A stretch of 64,000 nt of DNA from Deinococcus peraridilitoris DSM 19664 (GTDB lineage Bacteria > Deinococcota > Deinococci > Deinococcales > Deinococcaceae). Location of the stretch: contig NC_019793.1 in assembly GCF_000317835.1 (NCBI RefSeq), forward strand, positions 372,001-436,000, written 5' to 3'. This document shows, in pieces, positions 52,573 through 63,030 of this stretch. The notes beneath the pieces are model-generated. The model had not been told where the DNA came from. It did not search any database and saw nothing but the letters and a program-made list of their open reading frames with translations. The translations under genes were made by a program, and so were the position numbers. The stretch's first letter is position 1. The number at the start of each line of letters is the position of its first letter.

Positions 52573-54702
52573 TTAGCGAACAGGCGGCCGCGCCAGCATT
52601 CTCTGAACGCCGCGAAGCTGCGCGCCCGTCAGCTTCAGGTCGGCAATGTCGGTCACCAGTTCCATTTGCAGCTTGATGCCGCCTTCCGGCGGATTGAGCA
52701 TGTACTCGGAGTAACCGAAGTAGTCGCCCGCGTTCAGCTGGTCGTCCTTGTTGGTGTCATGAACGGCATAGACAAAGTACCAGCCGGGCCCGCGGTTCGG
52801 AATGGCGAACGGGCTGGTGGTGCCATCGGTGTCGATCACGAGACTGCCGGACTTGGACTCGTCGTACACCCACTTGCCCTGGTAGTAGTCCGCCCTGACG
52901 TGGGTGCCCCGAATCCCGAGTGGTGGACCGACCCGCAGGTTCAGGGCGGTGGTCGCGCGCTGATCGCCGCTCACCCCGGTGATGGGCACGCTGTAGATAC
53001 CCTCTTTGGCGCTCGTATCGACGGTGAGGGTCAAGGTGCTGCTCGTCCCGGTGGCAGGGTCGGGGTCGAAGCTGGCCCGAACTCCCGTGGGCAGAGTGCC
53101 GACGGACAGGTCCACTGCGCCACCGAAGCCGGCCGACCGCTCGATCTTGATGGTCACGCTCCTCGAGCTGCCCTGCTCGATCTGCAGGTTGTTGGCCGGT
53201 GACAGCGCGAAGATCTGCGCGCCGCTCAGTGCGGCTTGCACGGCCGCTGCGGCGTTGATCAGCCCGGCGCCACAGCTCTCGCCGTTTGGCGTGTTGCAAC
53301 TGACCGGCTGCGCGGTGTTTTCCATCAGGCGCTGCAGTTCGAGGGCGCTGAGAGCCGGAGTGACGGCGCGCATCAATGCCGCCAGGCCCGCCACGTGCGG
53401 CGCGGCGTACGAGGTTCCGGCGCCGCCGGCATAGGTGAACTGCCCACTGTGGCGCGTGAGGCTCCACACGCCGTCGCCCGGGGCACCCCCCGGCGCCATT
53501 ACGCTCAGCACCGAGCCGTAGTTCGAATAACTGGCGCGCGCACCGCTGCGGGTGGTGGCGCCCACCGCCATCACGCCCTGGCAATTGGCCGGGAAGGTCC
53601 CACTGGCGTTGTCACCCACCCCATCCTTGCCGCCGTTGCCCGCCGCGACCACGATGAGGGGCTTTTTCGGCCCACCCAGCGCCTTGTTGATGGCCGCCTG
53701 AAAAGCCGTGCCGCAGGTGCCCTCGCCGCCCAGGCTGAGATTGATGACGTCCGCCGGCGTGGGGTTGTTGGGCACACCTGCCGAAGCCACGCCCGCCGCG
53801 TAGAGCAGCGCGTCGATAATGTCCGAGGAGGTGCCGCCGCCAGGTCCCAGCGCGCGCACGGGCAACAGGCGCGTGCCCCAGTTCACGCCGGCCATTCCGA
53901 CGCGGTTGTCGCTCGCAGCGCCCACGATGCCCACCACGAAGGTGCCGTGGTATGAGGGGCTGGTCGGGTCATCACCGACATCGTACGGATCGCCGTCCCG
54001 GCCATCGCCGTCACCTGAGCAGGCCGCTCCGGTATTGCAGTTGGCATTGGTGATGAAGTCGTAGCCGGGCAGGAGACGCTCGGAAGGCAGATCTGGGTGG
54101 CTCGCCGCCACGTCGCCACGCCGGTACAGAATTCCAGTGTCGATGATCGCCACGACCGTCGAATTGGCGCCGATGGTGGTATTCCAGGCCGTGGGTAGCC
54201 TGATCCCGCCGCTGCCGTCCTGCAAGTTCCACTGCCGGGTGGTGTAGCTGGGATCGTTGGGTGTACGCCACGCCCGGACGATGCGGTCGGGCTCGGCATA
54301 TTCGACGTCGGGCCGCGCAGCGAGCTCACGGGCCGCGGCCTGCGTCGCCCGGGCGTCGGCGCCGGGAACGCGGTAGACGCCCGCACCGTCGATGGCCAGC
54401 GCGCGCACCCGCTCGACCGGCGCGCCCTTCACGCTGAGAAGGCTCAGCGACTGCGCCGAGACGCCCGATTTGAACTTCACGATCAATTGGCCGGCCACGA
54501 TGTTTTCGGCACTGGTCGGCGACTCCGCAGGGACACCTAGGGTATCGGGAACGTAGCCCACCGTTCCGGAAAAGTTTCCCCGGGTGTTCGGTGCCGGAGG
54601 CAGGCTGTCCTCGTCAAGAGGCCCGTTGTTGAGGTTCGTTTGGCCACAAGCGAGCAGGCCGGCGATGAGTGCCGGGGCAAGCCAGCGAAAAGGATGTTTC
54701 AT
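52573..54702 (-). CDS. subtilisin-family (S8) serine protease lipoprotein
   Basis: The 709 residues have a lipobox (GLLACGQ, C19), an inhibitor-like propeptide to about 145 and the catalytic domain with D188 (AIIDTGIL), H252 (YHGTFVVGIVG), N356 (AAGNGG) and S431 (GAGTSYAAPHVAGL). A C-terminal beta domain of about 200 residues follows and could bind substrate. An acidic insert with paired Cys (NCNTGAACSGDGDGRDG) may bind calcium. It is probably anchored outside the cytoplasmic membrane and degrades peptides. Confidence 0.92.
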   Translation of the reverse strand: MKHPFRWLAPALIAGLLACGQTNLNNGPLDEDSLPPAPNTRGNFSGTVGYVPDTLGVPAESPTSAENIVAGQLIVKFKSGVSAQSLSLLSVKGAPVERVRALAIDGAGVYRVPGADARATQAAARELAARPDVEYAEPDRIVRAWRTPNDPSYTTRQWNLQDGSGGIRLPTAWNTTIGANSTVVAIIDTGILYRRGDVAASHPDLPSERLLPGYDFITNANCNTGAACSGDGDGRDGDPYDVGDDPTSPSYHGTFVVGIVGAASDNRVGMAGVNWGTRLLPVRALGPGGGTSSDIIDALLYAAGVASAGVPNNPTPADVINLSLGGEGTCGTAFQAAINKALGGPKKPLIVVAAGNGGKDGVGDNASGTFPANCQGVMAVGATTRSGARASYSNYGSVLSVMAPGGAPGDGVWSLTRHSGQFTYAGGAGTSYAAPHVAGLAALMRAVTPALSALELQRLMENTAQPVSCNTPNGESCGAGLINAAAAVQAALSGAQIFALSPANNLQIEQGSSRSVTIKIERSAGFGGAVDLSVGTLPTGVRASFDPDPATGTSSTLTLTVDTSAKEGIYSVPITGVSGDQRATTALNLRVGPPLGIRGTHVRADYYQGKWVYDESKSGSLVIDTDGTTSPFAIPNRGPGWYFVYAVHDTNKDDQLNAGDYFGYSEYMLNPPEGGIKLQMELVTDIADLKLTGAQLRGVQRMLARPPVR

Positions 54703-54829
54703 TCAGTCTCCAAGGGCACGGTGCCCGAAAGGGATTTGCAAAGACAGGTCATGAGCTTTCACTAAAGCGCTTTGAGCTGATGGTCACATGACGAGGCAGC
54801 CCGCGTTTCTCATGGTCGGTTGGGGAACA

Positions 54830-57010
54830 TTACTGACGCGCGATCCAGGCGTGCGCCACCCGCAGCCGGTCATAGTCGTACGCACCCCCCAGCGCTTCGC
54901 GCAGCGGCTTGAGTTTGCCGCGCGCGTCGCTCGGCAGCGCCTGCCACGCCTGCTCGATGGCGCGCAGATCGGAGTCGCTGAATCCCGTGGCTTCCTGCGG
55001 GGTTACTTCGCCGGCACGCGCCAGTTCGGCCAGGTGACCGCTCACGGTCTGCGCGGTCAATTGGCGCTCGCGTGCGATGTCCGCGATGGTCAACCCGCCA
55101 CGCAGCAGCTGCAAGGTCACCTCCAGGGTATCGGCCTTGGAGCCGACGGCCACCGCGACGGAGCGCTCAAGCGGCCCCGAACCTGACGCGACCGGGCCTC
55201 GAGGCGGGTGTCCTTGCAGAACCGCCAGAAAAGCGTCGCCATAGCGTTCCAGCTTGCCCTGTCCCACGCCGCTGATGGTAGCCAGTTGCGTCAGGGTCTG
55301 CGGGCGGCTTTCGGCCATGGCCTTCAAGGTGGCGTCGTGAAAGATCACGTACGGCGGCACCTTCTGGGCCTGGGCAAGCTGGAGACGCAGGGCGCGCAAC
55401 TCGGCGAACAGGCCCTCGTCGTGGGCCCCGAGCGGCTCGGCCGCGGGCCGCCGGGCACTCTTGACGGGTTTGTCGGAATCGCGGCGCAGGCGCAGCGCGC
55501 ACTCCCCTTTCAGCAGGGCCCGCGCGGCGGGGGTGACGATCAGGCTGCCGTGGCCACCCGCGTCGGTGGTGAGGTAACCCAGGGCCACCAGCTGCCGGAC
55601 CACCGATCTCCACTGACGCTCGCTCAGTTCACTGCCCAGACCGTACACGCTGAGCTGATGATGCCCCAGCGCCCGCACGCGGGGGCTGTCCTTGCCCAGC
55701 AGAATGTCGATCAGGTGCCCCGCCCCAAAGCGGTTGCCGGTGCGCACCGCGGCGGAAAGCAGCTTCTGCGCGGCCACCAGCGCGTCCCAGGTTTCGCAGG
55801 GATTCTGGCAGGTGTCGCAGTTGCCACAGGGAGCGCTCAACTCCTCGCCGAAGTAGCGCAGCAACACCTGACGGCGGCACTGGGCACTTTCGGCAAAGGC
55901 CAGCAGCGCGTCGAGTTTCTGGCCCTCGACCCGCCGGACCGGTTCGGGCGCGGTGCTCGACGCGAGCATCCGGCGCACCGACACGACGTCCGCAAGTCCG
56001 TAGGTCATCAGGACGGTGCTGGGAAGCCCGTCGCGTCCGGCACGCCCGGTTTCCTGGTAATACCCTTCCAGGCTCTTGGGCAGATCGAGGTGCGCGACGA
56101 AACGCACGTTGGGTTTGTCGATGCCCATCCCAAAGGCCACCGTGGCGACCATTACCAGGCCTTCCTCGCGCAGAAAACGTTCCTGGTGGCGCGCACGAAC
56201 CTCGGGGCCCAGGCCGGCGTGGTACGGCAGGGCACTCACGCCCTGGGCAGCGAGCCACGCGGCGCTCTCCTCGACCGATTTGCGCGACAGGCAATACACG
56301 ATGCCAGCGTCACCGTCGTGTTCGGCGCGAATGAATTCCAGCAGCTGCCTCAGCGCATTGTTCTTTTCGACGATGCGGTAATGGATGTTGGGCCGGTCAA
56401 ACGAGCTGATGAACTGCCGGGCGCCCTGCAGGTGCAGCTTCTCGACGATCTCACGCCGGGTGGCCTCATCGGCGGTCGCCGTCAGTGCCAGGCGCGGCAC
56501 ATGTGGATAGCGCTCGGCCAGCACCGCGAGCTGCAGGTATTCCGGGCGGAAGTCGTGGCCCCACTGACTGACACAGTGCGCCTCGTCGATGGCAAAGAGC
56601 GACACCTCGCTGCGGTCGAGCAGGTCCAGGAAACGTGGGGTCATCAGCCTCTCGGGCGCGACGTAGAGCAGTTGCAGCTCCCCGTGACGCAGCGCCTCCT
56701 CGACTTCGCGCGCTTCATAAGCTCCCAGGCTGCTGTTCAGGTAAGCGGCGCGCACCCCGAGCTGCCTGAGGGCGTCCACCTGGTCTTTCATCAGCGCGAT
56801 GAGCGGAGACACCACGATGGCGGTAGCGCCGCGCAGCAGGGCCGGCACCTGATAGCACAGGCTCTTGCCGCCCCCGGTGGGCATCAGCACCAGGGCGTCC
56901 GCTCCGGCGGCCACGTGACGTACGATGTCGGCCTGCGGTCCGCGGAACGCGTCGTAGCCAAAGACGGTTTTCAATACTTGAACTTCGGGGGAATCAGTCT
57001 GGCTCAACAC
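54830..57010 (-). CDS. recQ: ATP-dependent DNA helicase RecQ
   Basis: 3'-5' helicase for stalled-fork and recombination repair. The 726 residues have Walker A MPTGGGKSLCYQ, DEAH (FAIDEAHCVSQWGHDFRPEY), the QETGRAGRDG motif, the zinc-binding Cys cluster (CGNCDTCQNPC) of RQC, one HRDC domain (near 515-585) and a C-terminal HTH_40-like region. D. radiodurans RecQ has three HRDC domains, so this differs. The GTG start is 95 bases after the xth stop. Confidence 0.93.
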   Translation of the reverse strand: MLSQTDSPEVQVLKTVFGYDAFRGPQADIVRHVAAGADALVLMPTGGGKSLCYQVPALLRGATAIVVSPLIALMKDQVDALRQLGVRAAYLNSSLGAYEAREVEEALRHGELQLLYVAPERLMTPRFLDLLDRSEVSLFAIDEAHCVSQWGHDFRPEYLQLAVLAERYPHVPRLALTATADEATRREIVEKLHLQGARQFISSFDRPNIHYRIVEKNNALRQLLEFIRAEHDGDAGIVYCLSRKSVEESAAWLAAQGVSALPYHAGLGPEVRARHQERFLREEGLVMVATVAFGMGIDKPNVRFVAHLDLPKSLEGYYQETGRAGRDGLPSTVLMTYGLADVVSVRRMLASSTAPEPVRRVEGQKLDALLAFAESAQCRRQVLLRYFGEELSAPCGNCDTCQNPCETWDALVAAQKLLSAAVRTGNRFGAGHLIDILLGKDSPRVRALGHHQLSVYGLGSELSERQWRSVVRQLVALGYLTTDAGGHGSLIVTPAARALLKGECALRLRRDSDKPVKSARRPAAEPLGAHDEGLFAELRALRLQLAQAQKVPPYVIFHDATLKAMAESRPQTLTQLATISGVGQGKLERYGDAFLAVLQGHPPRGPVASGSGPLERSVAVAVGSKADTLEVTLQLLRGGLTIADIARERQLTAQTVSGHLAELARAGEVTPQEATGFSDSDLRAIEQAWQALPSDARGKLKPLREALGGAYDYDRLRVAHAWIARQ

Positions 57011-57105
57011 AGGTTTTTAGTCTGCCATTTCGCTGAGGACAGAACAACCGAAAATGCACACCTTTGCTGAACGGCGCTGCCGTCAAGGGGCAGCTTTGCT
57101 CCGGA

Positions 57106-57870
57106 TCAGGCGAACTCGGCCACCACCGGAGCGTGATCCGAGGGACGCTCGTTGCCGCGCGGCTGCCGGTCGACCCAGCACGCCCGGCACTCCCGAGCCA
57201 GTTCCCCGGAGAGGAGGACGTGATCGATGCGCAAGCCCCAGTTGCGCCGAAAGGCCAAGGCACCGTAATTCCACCAGCTGAATATCCCCTCTGACTGTGG
57301 TGAAAGGCGCAGGGCGTCCTGCAGGCCCAGGTCCAGCAGCGACTGAAAGGCGGCGCGTTCGGGCCCGCTCACCAGAACCTGACCTTCCCAGCGCCGGGGA
57401 TCGTGGACGTCGCGGTCCTCGGGAGCGATGTTGAGGTCTCCCACAACCGCGAGCCGTGTGTGACGGGCAAGTTCTTCTTCCAGCCAGGTCCGCACGTGAG
57501 ACAGCCACTCCAGTTTGTAGTGGTATTTTGCCGATCCGACCGCCTGACCGTTGGGAACGTACAGGCACACCACCCGGACTCCCGCCAGCGTCGCTGCCAC
57601 GACCCGCCGCTGCTCGTCGGTGTACTGCGGAATTCCAATCTGCACTTCTGTCAGCGGTGTCCGGGACAGGAGCGCGACCCCGTTGTAGGTTTTCTGTCCC
57701 GAGTAGACGGCGCAGTAGCCCAGTTCTTCAAACACCGCGACTGGAAAGCGGGCGTCTTCCAGCTTGGTCTCCTGCAGCGCAAGCACGTCGGGACGGTGTT
57801 CTTGCAGCCAGGCCAGCACCTGCGGCAAACGCACATTGAGTGAATTGACGTTCCAGGAAGCGATTTTCAC
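57106..57870 (-). CDS. xth: exodeoxyribonuclease III
   Basis: Mg2+-dependent AP endonuclease/3'-phosphodiesterase of base-excision repair. The 254 residues have E34 ([10 protein letters not shown]), [15 protein letters not shown], the DHVLLS motif and the catalytic [10 protein letters not shown] end. The GTG start is used because the next candidate would cut the [10 protein letters not shown] strand. It precedes recQ on the same strand, so two repair genes are likely linked. Confidence 0.92.
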   Translation of the reverse strand: MKIASWNVNSLNVRLPQVLAWLQEHRPDVLALQETKLEDARFPVAVFEELGYCAVYSGQKTYNGVALLSRTPLTEVQIGIPQYTDEQRRVVAATLAGVRVVCLYVPNGQAVGSAKYHYKLEWLSHVRTWLEEELARHTRLAVVGDLNIAPEDRDVHDPRRWEGQVLVSGPERAAFQSLLDLGLQDALRLSPQSEGIFSWWNYGALAFRRNWGLRIDHVLLSGELARECRACWVDRQPRGNERPSDHAPVVAEFA

Positions 57871-58087
57871 GGTTGCCCGCCAGGGCAGCCGAACTTGGGC
57901 ATGGCGCGTGGCATGAGGTGATCATGCCACGCGCGGCAGCGTGGTCGTCGGGCGTGTACCTGACTCTCTGTCACCGCCCTACAACTCGCTCGGGAAAAAC
58001 CGAGATACGCACCATACGGGCCTGCCGGTGGTCCTGGCACCGCCCGCGCTCGACGGGGCAAACACCGCTGGTCCAGAATCATGGAGA

Positions 58088-58888
58088 ATGTTCCGGGAGC
58101 ATCTGAACTTGTCCGCAACACACGAAGTGAACCGCAATGAAGCGCACCTGGCCGCGCGCAACGTCTGGCTGACAGTGCAGGGTGTCCGGACCTACGCACG
58201 CGTGCAGGGCAGCGGCCCTCCGTTGGTGATCGTTCCTGGCCTGGGTTGCAGCCACGTGTGTTACACCGCCCTGCAGTCGGCACTGGCACCTTATTTCGAG
58301 GTGTGGGCCTATGACGCACCGGGGCATGGGTACACCCGCGCTGCGCCCAACAGATTCACGACGGTCGAGAGTCTGACCGAGCAGCTGGCCGCCTGGCTGG
58401 TCGCCCATGGACTGACCAACGCGACCCTGCTCGGTCATTCGCTGGGGGGTCAGGTGCTGCTTCACTTGGCAGCCCGGCATCCACAACTCACGCCACGGCT
58501 GGTGCTCAGCGCACCCACCGGCCTGCAACCTCTGATGCCGGTCGCCCAGCAGGTATGGAGGGTGTTCCTCGATGGGTTCAGGGACCGCCGCTACTACGTC
58601 TGGCGCCTCACGCAGTCCTACCTGATCGCCGGACCGCGCCGCGTTATCCGCCTGTACCGCGACCTGCGTCATGCCGGCACCGACGCCCTGCCGCCACAAG
58701 TGCAGGCGCCCACGCTGGTCTTGCAGGGCGAAGCGGACGAGGTGGTGCGCAGCCGGGCGCTTCGGCGCCTCGCGTGCCGCTTGCCGCGAGGTCAGCTGGT
58801 CTGCATCGAACACGGCCCACACGCCCTGATCGACAAGTATCCGGTGACCGTGACCGAGCTGGTCCGCGAATTTGCGCGAGTGCACTGA
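58088..58888 (+). CDS. alpha/beta hydrolase
   Basis: The 266-residue version from ATG 58088 carries the fold core VIVPGLGCSH (oxyanion strand), GHSLGGQ nucleophile elbow (Ser), EADEVV acid and EHGPHALID catalytic His. No signal peptide is clear. Substrate is unknown. The frame is open to 57941 with no better start, and the true start could be GTG or ATG later; ribosome-site support is weak. Confidence 0.8.
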   Translation: MFREHLNLSATHEVNRNEAHLAARNVWLTVQGVRTYARVQGSGPPLVIVPGLGCSHVCYTALQSALAPYFEVWAYDAPGHGYTRAAPNRFTTVESLTEQLAAWLVAHGLTNATLLGHSLGGQVLLHLAARHPQLTPRLVLSAPTGLQPLMPVAQQVWRVFLDGFRDRRYYVWRLTQSYLIAGPRRVIRLYRDLRHAGTDALPPQVQAPTLVLQGEADEVVRSRALRRLACRLPRGQLVCIEHGPHALIDKYPVTVTELVREFARVH

Positions 58889-58989
58889 ACGACTGCACTG
58901 AAATTGCCGCTGCGAGAGGCAGCGTTCGGCCCATCAGGCAACGCTCTGTGGAGACCGTGCAGGTGAGCGTTCTGCCACCAGCATCCGGA

Positions 58990-59304
58990 TCAGGCCCAGG
59001 CGAGGCCGCTGCCGCGCACCTCGTCTACGGGCGCAGGGCGCCACTGTACAGTCGGACTAATGTCGAGCCACTGAAACGAGCGCTGAGTCGGATTGCACAG
59101 CAGCACCTTGAGGCGTGCGGTCGGCACGAACTCCCGCAACAGGGCCCGGGCGATCTCGTGGAGCTCGTGGCATGGCTGTGGTACACCCGGTTCCTGCGGA
59201 ATGAACACGGCCAGCGCCTCACCATGCTTTTCGTCCAGATACAGTTCGAGCATGTGCCTGCTTTCGGCAATCCTCACGTCCTTGTCGTACACCAACTCCA
59301 GCAT
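58990..59304 (-). CDS. hypothetical protein, 104 residues
   Basis: The protein starts MLELVYDKDVRIAESRHMLE and contains YLDEKHGEALAVFIPQEPG, a Cys, and RSFQWLDISPTVQW. GGAGG lies four bases before the ATG; the longer frame to 59442 lacks one. No family is recognised. It stands alone between the hydrolase and the aminotransferase gene. Confidence 0.62.
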   Translation of the reverse strand: MLELVYDKDVRIAESRHMLELYLDEKHGEALAVFIPQEPGVPQPCHELHEIARALLREFVPTARLKVLLCNPTQRSFQWLDISPTVQWRPAPVDEVRGSGLAWA

Positions 59305-59544
59305 CACGCCTCCTGGGCAACGAACGCAACGGTTCAGGTCTTCTCCAAGCCAGAGAAGACCATTGATATTGGCGTAGCTGTAGCGAACCAGAATAAAGGG
59401 TGATGTTCGGTTCGCAGGGTCACACTTTGAGGTGAGTGTCAAGCTCAGCAGGCGCGCTTCTCACTCGACTCAAACGATTCAGAAACCCCAGTTCCTGCTC
59501 GGCACCTGGTACCCGCAATCGGCACGGGCGTACGACAGTGCGCG

Positions 59545-60738
59545 TCAGCTCGACAGCACGCTCCAGGCACGGCTCACGGCCGCTCCCCGGGTCACCGCCG
59601 CGCCCAGACTCACGAGGGCGTCTTCCAGGAGCCCGGCTGCACCCAACGCGTCGTATCGGTCGAAGTAGCCCATCATCGAGATGCGGAAGAGGTCGTCCTG
59701 ATGGGGCGCCTGGCCAGCCGCTGCGCGCGCACCGAGAGAGGCGAGCGCGCCGGCGACCTGTTTGCCGCTTATACCTTCGGGAGGCACGAGCGCCGCGACT
59801 GCCGGGCTGGGCCGCGAGGCAAAGGGACGGCAACCGAGCGCTTCACCTGCCGCCAGCAACGCCGCATTCAGGCGGGCCTTTTCTGCCCACAACACGTCCA
59901 GCGGCACGCTGAGCAGCCGCTCGGTGCTGCTGCTGAGGCTGGCAATCAGGTTGATGGCCGGGGTCTGCGCCGTCTCTCCTTTCTGCTGCGACGCGAGTTC
60001 CTTGCGGGCATCGAAGTAATAGCGGTGCGTGTGACCGCCCAACCGTGATACGGCGCGCGGCGACAGAAAGACAAAACCCAGCCCCGGCGGCCCCGCGACG
60101 GCCTTCTGCGAACCACTGATGACCGTGTCCAGGTCCCACTCCTCGGGTCGCAGCTCCGCCACGCCGTAGCTGGTCACGGCGTCCACAATGATCAGCAGTT
60201 CTGGATTGACCTGCTTCGCGGCGCGCGCAATCGCGCCCAGGTCATGCAGGGCGCCGGTGCTGGTTTCAGAATGGGTGATCAGCAACGCGCGCATGCCGCC
60301 GCAGGCGGCCGCGACTTCCTGCGGGTCGAGGCTTTCACCCCAGGGTTTTTTGACGCTACTCACCACATACCCGAACGCCCGGGCCATCTCACCCCAGCGC
60401 TCGCCGAATTTGCCCGCCGAAGCGACCAGTACTGGCGCGCCCTCGGGCACCAGCCCCAGCAGCGCCGTCTCGAAGGCGCCCGTGCCACTTGACGTCATGA
60501 TCAGCACTTCCCAGGAAGGCGCGCCCAGCAGCCGACGCAGTCGGTCACGCGCTTCTTGCACGATGGCGCGCGCTTCGGGCGTGCGGTGGTGAATTTGCGG
60601 CTGCGCCAGGCTCAGCATCGTGCGAGGATCGGTCTCAACCGGACCGGGAGCCAGCAGCCGTGGACGGAGCAGCGCCCCGACAGGTTCGGAGGGCCTGGAA
60701 GAAGGGCCGGGCTGAAGGTCATGGCTGGACACGCTCAC
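59545..60738 (-). CDS. class-V aminotransferase (alanine-glyoxylate / serine-pyruvate type)
   Basis: PLP enzyme of 397 residues with [45 protein letters not shown] and the PLP Lys in [16 protein letters not shown]. It begins one base after the serA stop. No serC is in the window, so this may act as the phosphoserine aminotransferase of the serine pathway, as proposed for related neighbours of serA. That role is an inference. Confidence 0.85.
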   Translation of the reverse strand: MSVSSHDLQPGPSSRPSEPVGALLRPRLLAPGPVETDPRTMLSLAQPQIHHRTPEARAIVQEARDRLRRLLGAPSWEVLIMTSSGTGAFETALLGLVPEGAPVLVASAGKFGERWGEMARAFGYVVSSVKKPWGESLDPQEVAAACGGMRALLITHSETSTGALHDLGAIARAAKQVNPELLIIVDAVTSYGVAELRPEEWDLDTVISGSQKAVAGPPGLGFVFLSPRAVSRLGGHTHRYYFDARKELASQQKGETAQTPAINLIASLSSSTERLLSVPLDVLWAEKARLNAALLAAGEALGCRPFASRPSPAVAALVPPEGISGKQVAGALASLGARAAAGQAPHQDDLFRISMMGYFDRYDALGAAGLLEDALVSLGAAVTRGAAVSRAWSVLSS

Positions 60739-60739
60739 C

Positions 60740-62359
60740 TCAGACCCGGACCAGGTACGCCGAATCGATCACGTCAAGCGCGCGAATCTCGTCGAGTTGC
60801 TCGGGTGTCAGCGCGTCGTCGAGGGTCAGGGTGAACAATGCCTCCCCGCCCTTCTCGGCGCGACCCAGTGCCATGCCGGCGATGTTCACGCCCCAGTTGC
60901 CCAGCAGGGTCGACAGCTTGGCGACCGCGCCGGGCCGGTCGCGGTTGGAGAGAATCAGGATGAAGCCCTCCGGCGCGACTTCGACACGGAAATTGCGCAG
61001 GCGGGTCAGGCGCGGCAAGGTACCAAACACCGTTCCACCCACCCGGCGCCTTCGCTCACCCTCCCGGGCGCTCACGAGTATTTCGCTCTGGTAGAACTCG
61101 CTTTCCTGTCCTTCACGTGTCAGGACGCGCAGACCCCGCTCCTTGGCAATCGCGCGCGCGTTGATCAGATTGGGCACCTCGTCCGTGACGCCGCTGAGGT
61201 AGCCGATCAGCACGCTCGTGACAATGGGCGCGGAGTCTCCCGGCAGGCTACCGTGAAACTCCACTTCGAGTTCGGAAGCTCCCGGAAGCAGCTGACCCAG
61301 GATCTTGCCGAGCTTTTCACCCAGATCGAGGTAACTACCGAGCGCTTCGCGGGTCCTGGCGTCCAGGGCGGGCGCGTTGACCGCTCCGCGCGACACGTCT
61401 CCCCTGAGGGCCGCGAGCACGCGATCGACGATCTCAGCCCCGACACGTTCCTGCGCTTCGAAGGTGTTGGCGCCCAGGTGGGCGGTGATGCCGAGGTTCG
61501 GAGCGTGCAGCAGGGGATGGTCAGGTCGGGGTGGCTCGTCGACGAAGACGTCGATCCCGGCACCGAACAGGTGCCCGCTCGTGAGGGCCTGCGCCAGGGC
61601 CTCCTCGTCGACGATGCCGCCACGCGCCGCGTTCACTACGATTGCTCCAGGCTTCAGCAGGGCCAGTTCGGTCGCACCGATCATGCCACGCGTCTCGTCC
61701 GTGAGGGGCGTGTGCACCGTCAGGAAGTCGACCTGCGAAAGCAATTCCGCCAGCGTTTCGGCGCGCGCGACCTCCAGACGCTCGAAGTTAGCTTGCCCGA
61801 TGTATGGGTCAAACGCCACCACCTGCATGCGCATCCCCTGCGCGCGCGAGGCGACGATCGAACCGATGCGCCCCAGGCCCACGATGCCCAGGCGCTTGTC
61901 TTTCAGTTCGATGCCCAGGTACTTGCGATCCCAACCGCCCGCGCGGGTATGCGCGTCGCTGCGCGTCAGGCCGCGTGCCGCTGCCAGCAGGTGCGCGAGC
62001 GCCAGTTCGGCAGCACTGACATTGTTCGATTCGGGCGCGTTGAGGATCAGCACACCGCGCCGTGACGCCGCGTCGAGGTCGATGTTATCGACACCCACAC
62101 CACCACGCCCGACCACTTTCAGGCGAGGCCCCGCTGCGAGCAACTCTGCATCGACCCGGGTGCGCGAGCGGGTGATCAGCGCGTCGTACTCGGGCAACCG
62201 GGCCAGCACGTCGGCGCGTGGCATGTTCGGCACGTAGTCGATGACGAAACCGGGATGATCGAGTTCACCTGGATTCATTTCATCGCAGATCAAAACGCGC
62301 TGAAGCTTCACGGCATCCTCGTTGCGGGTGCGTTCCTCGTTCTGGGTGGCGGCGTGCAT
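60740..62359 (-). CDS. serA: D-3-phosphoglycerate dehydrogenase
   Basis: NAD-dependent first step of serine synthesis. The 539-residue long form has the catalytic and Rossmann domain ([54 protein letters not shown]), an ASB intervening domain and a C-terminal ACT domain ([21 protein letters not shown]) for serine feedback. The start at ATG 62359 is preferred; the longer frame to 62413 overlaps the region after aat. It lies 43 bases after aat. Confidence 0.93.
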   Translation of the reverse strand: MHAATQNEERTRNEDAVKLQRVLICDEMNPGELDHPGFVIDYVPNMPRADVLARLPEYDALITRSRTRVDAELLAAGPRLKVVGRGGVGVDNIDLDAASRRGVLILNAPESNNVSAAELALAHLLAAARGLTRSDAHTRAGGWDRKYLGIELKDKRLGIVGLGRIGSIVASRAQGMRMQVVAFDPYIGQANFERLEVARAETLAELLSQVDFLTVHTPLTDETRGMIGATELALLKPGAIVVNAARGGIVDEEALAQALTSGHLFGAGIDVFVDEPPRPDHPLLHAPNLGITAHLGANTFEAQERVGAEIVDRVLAALRGDVSRGAVNAPALDARTREALGSYLDLGEKLGKILGQLLPGASELEVEFHGSLPGDSAPIVTSVLIGYLSGVTDEVPNLINARAIAKERGLRVLTREGQESEFYQSEILVSAREGERRRRVGGTVFGTLPRLTRLRNFRVEVAPEGFILILSNRDRPGAVAKLSTLLGNWGVNIAGMALGRAEKGGEALFTLTLDDALTPEQLDEIRALDVIDSAYLVRV

Positions 62360-62402
62360 GGGGCCATTTAACCGCATCGCTCTGGCGGGTGCGGGCAAAG
62401 GG

Positions 62403-63011
62403 TTAGGCATCACCCACCTTGGAGTTCAAGTGCGCGGAAACACTCAGGGCCTTTTGCAACAGCTCCGCGTACTGCCTCTCGCCGACCTCGAAGGTTCCGA
62501 AGCGCGCCAGGTGAGGATTTTGAATCTGCGCATCGAACAGGATGAAGCCGCGCGTCCGCAGATGCCCGACCAGACGGACCAGCGCGACCTTGCTGGCGTC
62601 CGTCACCACGTGAAACATGCTCTCGCCAATAAACGCACCGCCCAGCGTGATTCCCAGGACGCCGCCCGCCAGGCGCCCGTCTTGCCAGGTTTCGAAGCTG
62701 TGCGCGAATCCCGCACGGTGAAGCGCGCGATAGACGGCGCGCAACTCGTCGGAGATCCAGGTTTCCTCGCGGGCGGCGCAGCCTGCGACCACACCCTCGA
62801 AGTCGGTGTTCAGGCGAATCTCGAACTTGTGCATGGCACGACGCAGCGAGCTGGGAACATGAAAGCGCTCGTCGAGTGGCACCAGGGCCCGCCGTTTGGA
62901 GGTGTACCACTGCAGCCCGTCACCGTTGTCCATCAGGAACGCGCCCGACGCGTAACCGGTGAGAATGTCCCGCACGGCCATGAGGTCCGGACGGTCCGCT
63001 TTGCTCTTCAT
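62403..63011 (-). CDS. aat: leucyl/phenylalanyl-tRNA-protein transferase
   Basis: Transfers Leu or Phe to N-termini of proteins as an N-degron. The 202 residues show the Aat fold ([91 protein letters not shown]). It is shorter at the N-terminus than E. coli Aat. ATG 63011 has no strong site; it is 19 bases after the peptidase gene. Confidence 0.9.
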   Translation of the reverse strand: MKSKADRPDLMAVRDILTGYASGAFLMDNGDGLQWYTSKRRALVPLDERFHVPSSLRRAMHKFEIRLNTDFEGVVAGCAAREETWISDELRAVYRALHRAGFAHSFETWQDGRLAGGVLGITLGGAFIGESMFHVVTDASKVALVRLVGHLRTRGFILFDAQIQNPHLARFGTFEVGERQYAELLQKALSVSAHLNSKVGDA

Positions 63012-63030
63012 CGGGCTTGGAAAGCGCTGG

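Noticed and set aside
55208..57070. A 620-residue open frame opposite recQ
   Set aside because: It is an antisense shadow of recQ, with no ribosome site or known motif.
58079..58885. 268-residue open frame opposite the hydrolase
   Set aside because: Antisense to a clear alpha/beta hydrolase frame with Ser-Asp-His motifs.
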